From positions 1 to 45,043 of the forward strand of contig MLAK01000001.1 of assembly GCA_001839685.1 (NCBI GenBank): a stretch of 45,043 bases of DNA. The letters run 5' to 3'. This document shows positions 12,801-18,622 of the stretch, piece after piece. Both the position numbers and the translations under genes were made by a program. The stretch's first letter is position 1, and each line of letters opens with the position of its first letter. The notes beneath the pieces are model-generated. The model had not been told where the DNA came from. It made no database searches and worked only from the letters and a program-made list of their open reading frames with translations. Source of the DNA: Tritrichomonas foetus. Lineage: Eukaryota; Parabasalia; Tritrichomonadida; Tritrichomonadidae.

Positions 12801-13407
12801 TGTTATTTTTTCCTTTTTCATTTACAAATTGTTTTGGTGGCAGTGGCTTTTGTGGAATTAAATATTTTGACCTTAAGATGTCTTTCAAATTTGTTGTTAC
12901 TGTTCCTGCTGGAAAAACAACACGGCTTTCGCCTTGCTCGAGTAAATTTGAATTTGATGGTCCTGTGAAATTTGGAAGCTTTGGTGCATGAAAGGGAAGT
13001 GGTGCAAGAGTACTTTTGCTTTTTGGTTTTTGAACTGGATTGATATTCGATTGCGGAATTTTTGCTATTCTTTGCTTCTGGGAAGTATTTAATGGCACAT
13101 TTCTTGGAAATGGCCGAACATTTATCAAAGGACGAGATTGTTGGTGGTTTGGCGGCGGATGGCTTTGTTGAAGAGATTGATCTGGAAAAATTTGCGAATG
13201 TTGCTGCGGCTGATTCGAAGAAGTTTGATCGTCTGTTTTGTTATCAGGAAGAGGATCTGCGTTTAGAGCCCATTCCCCAATTTTTGGAATTTTTATTGTT
13301 TCTTCTGGTAAAACTTTGCCCAGTCTTTTGCTGAGGTCTTTTTCTTTTGCTATCGATTCTTCTTTTAATAAAAGTCTGTCTCTTCCCCTTTCTAATCGCC
13401 CTTTCAT
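844..13407 (-). CDS. Axonemal dynein heavy chain (inner-arm type likely)
   Basis: This single frame of about 4187 codons encodes the ATP-driven motor subunit of a flagellar dynein. With Met at 13407 as residue 1, the N-terminus is Pro/Gln-rich (about 45-150) and is followed by the long tail and linker. The AAA1 P-loop GPAGTGKT is near residue 1513, with Walker B in CFDEFNRI shortly after. AAA2 has GGSMAGKS near 1797. AAA3 has the degenerate GPETSKT near 2170. AAA4 has GVKSSGRKS near 2513. A coiled-coil stalk flanks the microtubule-binding domain (KLHNPSAGMKDTFDAICIMF, about 2860-2910). AAA5, AAA6 and the C-terminal domain follow, ending near YECPVFRTQNRG and HWVQRSVAAF. The size fits single-headed inner-arm chains (DNAH1/3/6/7/12 class), but I cannot fix the subtype. 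A TTG codon lies four codons upstream; the ATG at 13407 is the first Met after an in-frame TAA. No TCAYW initiator is seen just upstream, in the 270-bp gap to the next gene. Confidence 0.97.
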   Translation of the reverse strand: MKGRLERGRDRLLLKEESIAKEKDLSKRLGKVLPEETIKIPKIGEWALNADPLPDNKTDDQTSSNQPQQHSQIFPDQSLQQSHPPPNHQQSRPLINVRPFPRNVPLNTSQKQRIAKIPQSNINPVQKPKSKSTLAPLPFHAPKLPNFTGPSNSNLLEQGESRVVFPAGTVTTNLKDILRSKYLIPQKPLPPKQFVNEKGKNNTKNDSNGDMNENNSEQCENSNLNKIHNFYYNKYNNDGLFNPKFLPLEVFDDKQFEEYSIEELMKNPYGYSKQSRNGKIVWSKCKVINYDEETSLFLIEWEANNKRKKVARFNLRFERENKDKFDLRVENARHSCAMYETAMKFNSRVEQMPTENLPELSEEDMNIIHYRMAYKISEEYQNIASKLDDEITNNFKIMNNQLEFEYEIEHNPLIPDRELFLELRKSKKERTDYGLVEQYDYDFNQILYLISQKYLFADKHIQEGIFAVWKIFQDSQNMKFLKDSFPEILTLDQFVTIQYDHLNETSKKFKGSIAETLERVITQTMTENLSRVTDADKVKYDKMVVLSTRMLHTVLLDVVKNTLVSYSKIFSQYFISDSNEEEKIDTTIDPQFLISLVMTEDKNLDFEPSLDTFTEHIISILAQLESVVADLPKVDTAFVKVDTVTVSFMDCIKSIRDHKTELNNVLVNLFMSAKQFISDRRFLEQILALDPEGYTQDFDPNAIKTLDEYRQQITEFNRVLNIIKNDLKNENNIGVFHITCSEFKAKGEKHINELVNQFLNQIKKFAMNSVIELDAEFQNISDKLLTIPHTPEDLAGLKKYLNEVYDTGKIRTKKMESANERFAFLEEFHYAISNEEFEQRYKALQWPQKINGIIDETERTLQVERIRMIRELRTNQRTLENDSLRTTEELTSFNAKFIDLEMTVEASDQINELYAKLQKLREQQEMYNTHEKLFDFEPQNCRILTKLVEEFTPLHVLWNLANEWLNTNTNWLDTPFPQVKAEQINQFLVLAGKKIIKLKKDLSQQKTLVEKVVTPLGQQIDSFKQSVPLLMKLRHPGIKTKHWEEISDVVGFKVKPSMELTLQGFLDLHLEKWQDKISEIAAVAAQEYSIESALDQMDAELQQKKFITVMFRESGHFILHEIDEIVSLIDDQLVTTQTLLTSPFIAPVKKRATEKLAFLRQSHDILEAWIECQKSWLYLQPIFSGTSIQQKLHQEARDWMSVDKIWSSIMTLTHNHPDYNNVMHRDNLEANLKQCNELLDSITKGLNAYLEAKRLGFPRFFFLSNDELISILSHTKDFNKIQESMQKLFEYVNSINVNNESLITAMNDAEGETVTFISPVSGDTPEIEDWLNGFEEEMKNTLKVNTAECLSAYPKMKKEQWLTEFPAQVCLIANQILWTQQVTNVLKGQKLRGLKVLQTKFIEQLDQLTAIIRQPISRLLRQVVSCLLINEVHNRDIIASLINDSVQDTENFKWMKQLRYYWENDTVMVKSINNDFEYSYEYAGNSARLVITPLTDRCYQTLLAAFKQYLSGAPSGPAGTGKTETVRDCAKALGRPCVVYNCSEEVTPEQMSQFFAGLSSSGTWSCFDEFNRINIEVLSVIAQQVRSIQEAIAGNVETFQLDARTLKINVNAAICITMNPGYAGRTELPDNLKALFRPVAMMVPDFVFISEIMLFSGGFTTASVLSIKLVALFDLCRKQLSSTHHYDWGLRAMKAILSTAGKAKRNDLEADEALLLVQTIRDCTVPKLISADLPLFANIIKDVFPTVNAEKVQPEKLVEYIKASFDSMNFQPLQVYISKAVELYETTVVRHGIMLIGGSMAGKSVSWKVLADALIKQSKDGEGKPVHVEHMNPKAISISELYGFFNPVTSEWADGVLSKSIRECSFSDQSELKWIIVDGPVDSLWIETMNSLLDDNKVLCLPNNERIQLGPHVKMVFEVDDLSEASPATVSRAGMVYFDPSVLPWTALCDSWFNSVNNEENPKINVMAKYLRGLMDQYVPSLVQFIDADAQCSLPVTANNAVNSLLKLLNCYIPILRDPVQKVVDGDEIVKVDPLEQKLYFSQFSSLDKIPYIDENQITIAFERVFLFCAVWAFGGLLTENSRTTFDLFMKDLCEKNETRCAFPSRLTVFDYYADLGKFNWTSFCDGATGMNFTDSKLIEEQMIPTNESASILFLSRLLITNHQHILIQGPETSKTLIGKTLLENVLDNKVFDCHVLPLANRTTPNNISQFMISFLHKRHGQFGPLTDHYEVFLLDNLSSVKPEIYGAQPALELLRQFIDYGGWFNTSPVEFMNIVGTTLYATMGVPGGGLFSIPDRLLRHFFILHQTKYKSETVSTIILNLMNQRFNRYQPCVKELLKQTSAATLDIFEQCTQNLLPIPSKLHYIFNLRNIVRVIKGMLLVAPSLINNDSGFIKLWYHEMSRELNDRFNSESDRKWFNDQMRIAVQNHFKMAWESLNKNEFLMFNEFADGSQRYHEVTLKPDQVLQACNATLEDHNKDATKTIDIVLFLEAIEHLSNLSRLFTMQRGHALLVGVKSSGRKSLARLALHMSSIDPFEIAITRTYGFIEWREDLKNLMKQCGVQDIATGFIITDVQIIMPQQLEDLSNLMINCDIPQLFARDEMEGIKAELAQAEMAMDVDYGEMFKERCRKNLHIILVFSPYGNVFKDSMLSYPAIRSETTIDWYMPWSQNALESVATASLGKGSTGSPDVVRSIVSVCVKVHKSVEEIATKFFKETKRFTAVTPSRYFELLTTFNSKLVKKQRENAEQIKNYENGVTKITTTRTQIESMSKQLDHDIPILQKTRGDVEKMLQDLTVKRGEVEETRKEVQGKSEIAEKEAEEAAEANKIAQEQLELAQPLLKEAQDAVQKLDKDSLVNIKKLHNPSAGMKDTFDAICIMFGRNPRKVDGPNPGEKVDDYWPEAVSLLNDIQFVKNVTNFKIENITKNTIEKLKKYVPQNKEIRTQKKNAAVASFQAVGALYDWVCASFDYWFVYQEILPRKLAAEKAAKQLEESQAILTAAKNHLADVEEKLRQLEANAKEMQNKEAELTANVGKTQARLTRAQKIMSGLSGETNRWTENAKNLRNSAQYILGDSLLISGVLTYLGAFSPSFRNEMLDKWREFLNIEGIRYSSNFSIASSLGNDGVIREWIVKGLPNDTHSIENSLIITQNDQCFPLLIDPQLSGTKWLRAVEGEKLVILTFDQVDFLQRLKSCVSFGIPILIENVGLKLDPLIDPILSRELMNVDGQKRVALGGEYIPYNPQFRMYISTKYPNPQYSPEICSQVTLINFTTTQDGLTDLLLNNLIEVEREDLDKKRIQIMEASAENAKKIKEIEQEILQIVSNAGSDILDDDAAIDTLTRAQKTSANIEQQIAASEKTEKQISQFKEKFEVVAKRASLLYFCVSDFSVIGPMYQFSLKWFVSLFRNAIQHSEHPQDLFEMITKFHESIAKTFYESVSFSLFSRHKLLFSTLMTIRVLTFEKKINSSELAFLLQPSISADSPKSPYDFITDDVWCLVTGLSGVSKTFTNIADEIASHKEQWKKYAEASTPETEQIPYSSPLNSFQKLLILRIFHLQRVREGLHIFIEENLGPFFVKPPTLNLLNVFKDSDPLCPLIFIIMPGIDPQDEVIGVAQTLDADKYLRSYSLGRGRGQGARDLILEAAEKGFWVLLQNCHLSLSWMPQLEYIINNLDPKTTHPRFRLCLVTMSCPDFPIGILYQGTKLIYEIPKGMRENVIRIYSGINEEEYDSLDNLTEKRLTFHLAYFHAVVLERLQFGSIGWNIPYEFNPSDFRISKRHLKTFLFEAAETNTIPFEALSYVIGELNYGGRVTDRWDRRLLLSILSKYFSENINSPGFTFGSRYKPPDFENDTHSTLIEIVSKWPMVTAGEDVGLSKNASTITARNEALRIFGSLIEVQPTLVAASDSISEEQFALNLVDSLIQQVPKQFNVYQFKKQYNLEDTINTVLHHEILLYNNLLDTILKSLNLMQKGLKGLILIDEKLDLLNRRLLAGRVPEIWLDKSFPSILNLRSYMNDLNMRIDFLDKWVREGPPKVFNLGAFFHPEEFLTAILQVYARKHVVPFDSLCWITTPLDDFDEEKIKDMNIDEGILISGLPIEGAKWDINRKTLVECGQKELVNKLPPLHLIPTQNKSYYDMVVTYECPVFRTQNRGSGALGLPNYIISLFLPSNTETPDHWVQRSVAAFITTS

Positions 13408-13677
13408 AAAAATTTTCAAAATAACGAAGTTTTCTATTTAAAAAGTTAATCATTTGCCATCATTTCTGAAATTTCCCGAATATTGTGTGGTGTATTGAAA
13501 TATTGTATTATTATCTGGTTGTATATTATGAAACGTAATTCTAAACGAATATGATCATCACTGAGTGAGCTTTGCCCTCAAAGAAAAATGTGGACACTCG
13601 AAAACAAAAAACAAAAATATCATATAAAAATTTTAAGTTCACGATCTTTTTTTAATGTTAATTCTTTCTGATGAATA

Positions 13678-14864
13678 TCAACTTGTTCTTTTCACCTTCA
13701 TGTGAATGATCGTGCCATTGGTAATTCCATAATCATTCAAAGTTAGATTTTCGTTGAGAGTTTTATATTTATCTATTAATATTTGTTGATTTACTGGAAT
13801 TCCTGTTTCTTCATGAATTTTAGATTTCAAAGAACGGATTTCACTAGATGGATTCACCATAAAATAATTAGTTTGGGAATCTGTTGAAACACCAATTTGT
13901 ATCATGATAACATGGGAATTTTCTTTCTTTTCTGTATCTTCTCGATTTGGTTTATTTTTTTGATTGACTAATTCAGAAAGTTGTTCTTTCATCAGTTTTA
14001 TTTCATTTTTTAAATCGTTTTGGTTTCTTTCTAATTCTTCAATACGCGTTGCATAATTTTTCAAATTAGATCCAAGACAAGATGACAGGTTTGGAATGAA
14101 AATTTTGTGAATTTCAGAAAATGAAATAAGTTGATAAATATATTCTACATTCATTTTAGAACAATCAAGAAATTCAAAAAGTGCAAGATTATGCTGACTT
14201 TCATCTTTCTTGTATCTATTTAAAAAATAAGAAAAAAGCTTATTATAATCTAAATGGAATTCATTATGTTCGTCATCAAATTCGGTTATGTTACTTTGAT
14301 TTTGAGTGGAGTTCAAAGAAAAATGCTCTAATATTCTGAAGAGCGATTCACTTGAAAATAAATCAAAAACATTTGGGCATACTGATACAATAGATGTTAT
14401 ATTATGACTAAAAAATTCTTCTAAAGTGAATTCATCTTCAATTTTAACTTCATCATTTGGACTTTGATCTCTAATTTGATGAATTATATCTGTCAGTTTT
14501 CTATTGCCCATGTTTTCAAGTTCATTTAGTTCATTTTGACAACGTTTTTGAAAATAGTTTATAATGATTGAAAGAGCACACTGATGAGTCTCGAAATAAT
14601 TTTGGCAAGCATTAATCATTTCATTGAAAGCAAACTCTTTTGATAAACGATAAAAATCAAAAACATTACTGAAATCAATCACTGGTTCTTCTCTACTTTT
14701 CCCATATTCAAAAAATTTTTTTAGGTTTTCATAATAGTTACCTCTTGAACAATGTATGAATCAGCTTCAACATATTTCCGTAGATTTCTTAGATAAATGG
14801 TGTACTCCCATATGTTGATCCAGAATTCTCCGTCACGATGTTGTATTCGAAAGGAATCCTCCAT
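13678..14864 (-). pseudogene. BTB/POZ-like plus C-terminal ubiquitin-like protein, frameshifted near its N-terminus
   Basis: From an ATG at 14864 the frame reads MEDSFRIQHRDGEFW and then LRNLRKYVEADSYIVQ, before it runs into a stop near 14728. A second frame takes over with RGNYYENLKKFFEYGKSREE and stays open to 13678. The join near 14740-14745 is a frameshift, from mutation or a sequencing error. The N-terminal 130 residues resemble the BTB/POZ-like module of trichomonad proteins, with helices ending in NEMINACQNYF. A coiled coil (IEELERNQNDLKNEIKLMKE) follows. The last 75 residues are ubiquitin-like: SLKSKIHEETGIPVNQQILI, then LTLNDYGITNGTIIHMKV. There is no terminal di-glycine, so it is a built-in UBL rather than a conjugated modifier. 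A TCATT initiator lies 14 bases before the ATG, which supports that start. The UBL is strong; the BTB call is moderate. Confidence 0.65.
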
Positions 14865-14875
14865 CCTATTCCATG

Positions 14876-14880
14876 AATGA
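14876..14880 (-). promoter_or_regulatory. Trichomonad initiator (Inr) motif TCATT
   Basis: Read on the minus strand, TCATT has its A 14 bases before the ATG at 14864. It matches the TCA-Py-(T/A) initiator known from Trichomonas vaginalis core promoters. Confidence 0.5.
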
Positions 14881-15235
14881 CATGTTGGTATTGAAGTAAT
14901 GAAAAAGTTGATTCACACAGTTCTAGTTTCATTGAAATTTTATTGTCGTCATTCATTTTATTTTTGCCATACATTTTTGAAAGCTTTCGAATTCAAAAAT
15001 GACTTTTTATTAAAATGTCAATTTTAACACACTAAAGAATGAGAAAAGATTTACTTGGGCAATTAAATATCTAAGAATAGAATTTTATTTATATAAACAA
15101 AATAACAAATAATAACTTATTAATAAGTCGCAAATAAAAAAAAGATGAAACCCATCGCATATACAAAAATTATAACGAAACAGTCTTCCTCATTACTTAT
15201 GTGGTTTTGTTAGTTTTGAAAATTGCTTTTCGAAA
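14881..15235. other. Intergenic, no gene seen
   Basis: AT-rich spacer between the BTB/UBL gene and the Gln/Asn-rich gene, both minus strand. Short frames on the minus strand at the BTB/UBL end have no recognisable content. Nothing else is supported. Confidence 0.5.
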
Positions 15236-16093
15236 TTAATCAAGGTCAATCATAAAATTGATAGAAGGCAGGTTCCCCCTTCCGATAATATTAAACGGTC
15301 CACATGGAGGAGAATTATAATCAGGCACAAACTGTGGCGGCTGCACTGTCATTTGTATTGGATCAATTCTTTGAACTTGATCATTATTTTGAATATTTGG
15401 TTTTTGATTCATTTGAATATTTTGAGAGTTGTTATAATTCAAATTAGGCATTTGAATTTGAGGATTCATGGAAGGAGATATCATTGGTTGTTGAAGTGGT
15501 TTAGTTTCTATAGGATTTTGAATAGCAATCGGTTGAGGTCTAATATTTGGCCTTTGTTGCTGTTGTAGTTTCATTTGTTGATTATAAAAATCCTGTTGTG
15601 GGTTTTGAATGATATTGTGATTCATAACATGAGGCATGTGAGGAATATTTCCTTTGTTAGCTCCATTGATGCTATTCAGTTGATTATTGGGAATAGAATT
15701 ATGAATTTGAGTATTTGAAAGGTTATTTGGCAGATTGTTTGGAATATTATTTGGAATATTACCTCCTTGTATATGTTGTTGCTGTTGTTGCTGCTGTGCG
15801 AAATAACTGTTCTGGATATTTGTTTGGGAATTATCCTGAGGGGCATAAACTGGGACAACAGGCTTATTTTGTTGATAAACGGCATACCTGTAATTATCGT
15901 AACCGTTTGGCTGAACGTACGCTTGTTGATAAACTTGAGGCTGCATTCTTTGATAATTCGCAGGTTGTGGTTGAGAGAAGTACTGTTCATTTGGAAAGCC
16001 CTGTCTGACAGGAGCCGGTCGTTTGTTCTTCTGTTGTGTTTGTTGTGGTATTTGAGGATAACCTTGAGGAAACTGAGGAGGTCGATATCCCAT
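15236..16093 (-). CDS. Gln/Asn/Pro-rich low-complexity protein
   Basis: The product of about 285 residues begins MGYRPPQFPQGYPQIPQQTQ and is dominated by Gln, Asn and Pro. It holds a seven-Gln run and tandem PNN-type steps (IPNNIPNNLPNNLSN). The sequence ends GRGNLPSINFMIDLD, the only stretch that does not look low-complexity. No folded domain, signal peptide or membrane segment is visible. Prion-like sequences of this kind often occur in RNA-binding or transcription proteins, but that is only a general inference. The frame is open 15 codons further upstream from a GTG. The ATG at 16093 is preferred because it is the first Met and has TCACT and TCATT initiators 15 and 10 bases before it. Function not recognised. 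Confidence 0.8.
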   Translation of the reverse strand: MGYRPPQFPQGYPQIPQQTQQKNKRPAPVRQGFPNEQYFSQPQPANYQRMQPQVYQQAYVQPNGYDNYRYAVYQQNKPVVPVYAPQDNSQTNIQNSYFAQQQQQQQHIQGGNIPNNIPNNLPNNLSNTQIHNSIPNNQLNSINGANKGNIPHMPHVMNHNIIQNPQQDFYNQQMKLQQQQRPNIRPQPIAIQNPIETKPLQQPMISPSMNPQIQMPNLNYNNSQNIQMNQKPNIQNNDQVQRIDPIQMTVQPPQFVPDYNSPPCGPFNIIGRGNLPSINFMIDLD

Positions 16094-16100
16094 TGAACGA

Positions 16101-16110
16101 AATGAAGTGA
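16101..16110 (-). promoter_or_regulatory. Two adjacent initiator motifs TCACT and TCATT
   Basis: The minus strand reads TCACTTCATT just before the ATG at 16093. The two TCAYT motifs abut, with their A residues 15 and 10 bases upstream of the start. Either could be the transcription start by analogy with T. vaginalis. Confidence 0.55.
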
Positions 16111-16779
16111 GATTTGAATAATCATTGAATATTTGCACAAATTTAAATTTATGATTATGAAAAAATAATTCAAATATTTCAGTGATACTCTTAAATAATT
16201 GAAGAGTCCGTGAAAAGTTTAGAATTTTTTTAATGGTTCTGGAATTTTGAGAAATCTACTAAACGTTTTTAAATAGGTATTGAATTTTGAATGATGTTTT
16301 TTTGAGGTAAAGTCTGAATTATTTCAATTTATTGAATATACAATTAGAATATTGAAAATCTTAACATTTCTGAAAATTATTCAATGAAGATTGATCAGTT
16401 AAGATGTATACAAACTAACTAGCTCTAGATGTAGAAGACTATTGAGAGATCTAAATGAATAATTGTTGATATTATTGTCATCTAAAAATTATTTATTTGT
16501 AATCCTATTAATAATATATAAATATTATAATTTAAAAATCAAGATACAGAGAAAACCAAATCCAAAAAAAAATTGTGAGAAAAAAATAAACCCCACAGAA
16601 ATTTCTGAGAATTATTGAGATAAAAAGTGATTTTATAGCATTAATATCTTGATTATTTCTTATCATAAATCGTGCTTTTTATTATCATATGACCCTCCAT
16701 CGAAAATTATAATGTTTTCCAAAATACAAAAATGAAGTATAAAAAAAATATTAATAATTTTGATATAAATAAAAAAAAT
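16111..16779. other. Intergenic, nothing recognised
   Basis: About 670 bases of AT-rich sequence with homopolymer runs. No frame with protein-like composition, no tRNA-like fold and no repeat array was seen on either strand. Confidence 0.5.
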
Positions 16780-16967
16780 TTAGGCATCAATGAGAAGATT
16801 ACGAATGTTTTGCCATCTAAATGGCGAGTCATCAGAAAATTCACTTGGCATCGAGTCTGGAAAAAAACATATTGGATTCCATTTTTCTTGATTTGGTCTT
16901 TCAATCGTTGTATCTGTATCCCTGCTTGAGAATGTGCTGTTGAGGACTGCCAGTCTATTTTCTTCAT
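16780..16967 (-). pseudogene. Small gene broken by a frameshift right after its ATG (or remnant)
   Basis: An ATG at 16967 has TCATA (A at 16982) 15 bases upstream, a good initiator position. Its own frame soon becomes a hydrophobic, AT-driven sequence. The neighbouring frame, open from 16995 to the TAA at 16780, reads like a soluble protein (ENRLAVLNSTFSSRDTDTTI, later DSMPSEFSDDSPFRWQNIRN) but has no Met at its start. A one-base difference directly after the ATG would join the two into about 62 codons. No family is recognised. It could equally be the 3' end of a lost gene. If it is real, the break may be a sequencing error. Confidence 0.35.
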
Positions 16968-16995
16968 ATACTAAAATTTTATGACAGAAAAGATT

Positions 16996-17497
16996 TCAAT
17001 ACATTCATATTTGTCAAATGGAAATTGAATTAATTCAACATCACTGAGTTAAAACTATCAAAATTTTCGCGATTTTTAATTAAAAATCGATAGAAGAAGT
17101 GTAAATAGAATTATGGGAAGCAGTATTATAATCTTTGTGATTCTTGGAAAAAAAGCTTCTCACAATTTTTTTTTAGGCTTTCTCCAAAATCGCTCTTTTT
17201 TCGGTTTAATTGTTGCAAAATTTCAAAACTATGAATAAATATGGCTCATAACTATAAAAAATAGATTTAACAATTGACTGAAAGCTGTTCACCCGAAAAC
17301 TGAAACAATAGCTTCTTCAGAATCATTTTCGAAATATTTTTGAATTCGGCCATTTGCGAAGTTTGCGATAAGGGAAATTTTCGTCATTCTTTTAGCTATT
17401 TGGGTTTTGATTTTTGACTGATGGTATTAAGTAATACTGATGATAAGGATCATTTTAGTGATTTCGTACGTTAAGACTATTTGGTTTGTATACATCT
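16996..17497. other. Intergenic up to the gap, nothing recognised
   Basis: AT-rich sequence with no coding-like frame. It ends at the assembly gap, so an element or gene could begin inside the missing bases. Confidence 0.45.
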
Positions 17498-17995
17498 NNN
17501 NNNNNNNNNNNNNNNNNNNNNNNNNNNNNNNNNNNNNNNNNNNNNNNNNNNNNNNNNNNNNNNNNNNNNNNNNNNNNNNNNNNNNNNNNNNNNNNNNNNN
17601 NNNNNNNNNNNNNNNNNNNNNNNNNNNNNNNNNNNNNNNNNNNNNNNNNNNNNNNNNNNNNNNNNNNNNNNNNNNNNNNNNNNNNNNNNNNNNNNNNNNN
17701 NNNNNNNNNNNNNNNNNNNNNNNNNNNNNNNNNNNNNNNNNNNNNNNNNNNNNNNNNNNNNNNNNNNNNNNNNNNNNNNNNNNNNNNNNNNNNNNNNNNN
17801 NNNNNNNNNNNNNNNNNNNNNNNNNNNNNNNNNNNNNNNNNNNNNNNNNNNNNNNNNNNNNNNNNNNNNNNNNNNNNNNNNNNNNNNNNNNNNNNNNNNN
17901 NNNNNNNNNNNNNNNNNNNNNNNNNNNNNNNNNNNNNNNNNNNNNNNNNNNNNNNNNNNNNNNNNNNNNNNNNNNNNNNNNNNNNNNNNNNNNNN
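17498..17995. other. Assembly gap (498 N)
   Basis: A run of unknown bases. Any reading frame drawn across it is meaningless. The right edge lies directly at the foldback element, suggesting the assembler failed at a repeat. Confidence 0.99.
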
Positions 17996-18300
17996 GGCAG
18001 AGATTTATTTTCCTATGAGTTTTGTAAATGTGAAGTGAAAGGTCAAATAAAGGTCAAAAGTGGAAAAAACCTAATGGGTAAATGTGATGTGAACTTTGCT
18101 GGTTCTTTGGGTCACTTCGACATGGAGGAGGTGCGCCACGTGAACACAGCGGAGGGAGCGAAGCGATCCGAAGCTGTGGTCACGTGGCAGCACCTCTTCC
18201 AATGGCCGAATGAGTCGAAGGGGCCCGCAAAGTCACATCACATTTACCCATTTTTAGTGTCAAAAAACAAAACTCATAGGAAAAAAAATCCTGCCGTTCT
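17996..18300. mobile_element. Foldback, MITE-like inverted-repeat element
   Basis: The two halves are inverted copies. The left edge GGCAGAGATTTATTTTCC followed by TATGAGTTTTG mirrors CAAAACTCATAGG...ATCCTGCC at 18268-18295. Inside, GGGTAAATGTGATGTGA (18075-18091) mirrors TCACATCACATTTACCC (18233-18249). The centre, around 18161, folds through CACGTG, CACAGC/GCTGTG and GCACCTC. The left arm carries about 30 extra bases, so the palindrome is imperfect. The core is much more GC-rich than the host sequence. No transposase frame is supported. This fits a non-autonomous foldback or MITE element. The superfamily is unknown, and the left end and target duplication are hidden by the gap. Confidence 0.75.
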
Positions 18301-18317
18301 CAAATCATTTTGATTTG
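18301..18317. repeat. Small perfect hairpin flanking the foldback element
   Basis: CAAATCA (18301-18307), a TTT loop and TGATTTG (18311-18317) form a perfect 7-bp inverted repeat directly outside the element. It may belong to the element end or be chance in AT-rich DNA. The bases from 18318 to 18622 show no gene. Confidence 0.5.
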
Positions 18318-18622
18318 CCATTTGTCTCTCATTTATCAATTTCATTTCCAATAAAAAAGTTTCATTATTGAAAACCTCAAATTTGGAGACAAATCTAGAA
18401 ACTCGTTGGAAGAACACTTCTCGGGATGTTCAAATCACACATTGAGCCTAATTTTCGAGATTCTTTTCAAAAGTGATGTTTATTTTACTCAAATAATATC
18501 TTCAAATTTTCAAATAAGTTAAAATGCATTGTTTATTCCATATGTTTAGTACGTTTTCAATATTTTTATCTCACGAAATCATCATTTCCAAATAACTGAA
18601 AATAATGTTTAAATATAGATTT

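Noticed and set aside
13408..13419. Dynein start at the upstream TTG (13419)
   Set aside because: Non-ATG initiation is not needed; an ATG four codons later is available after an in-frame stop.
14789..14974. Separate 61-codon minus-strand gene upstream of the BTB/UBL gene
   Set aside because: It overlaps the better frame starting at 14864, which has an initiator and BTB-like content.
15676..16173. Minus-strand frame of 165 codons overlapping the Gln/Asn-rich gene
   Set aside because: It is an alternate-frame reading of CAA/AAT-rich DNA. The other frame has initiators and the expected composition.
17440..18313. Long plus-strand frames across the N run
   Set aside because: They exist only because unknown bases contain no stops. 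The right part is the foldback element, not a gene.
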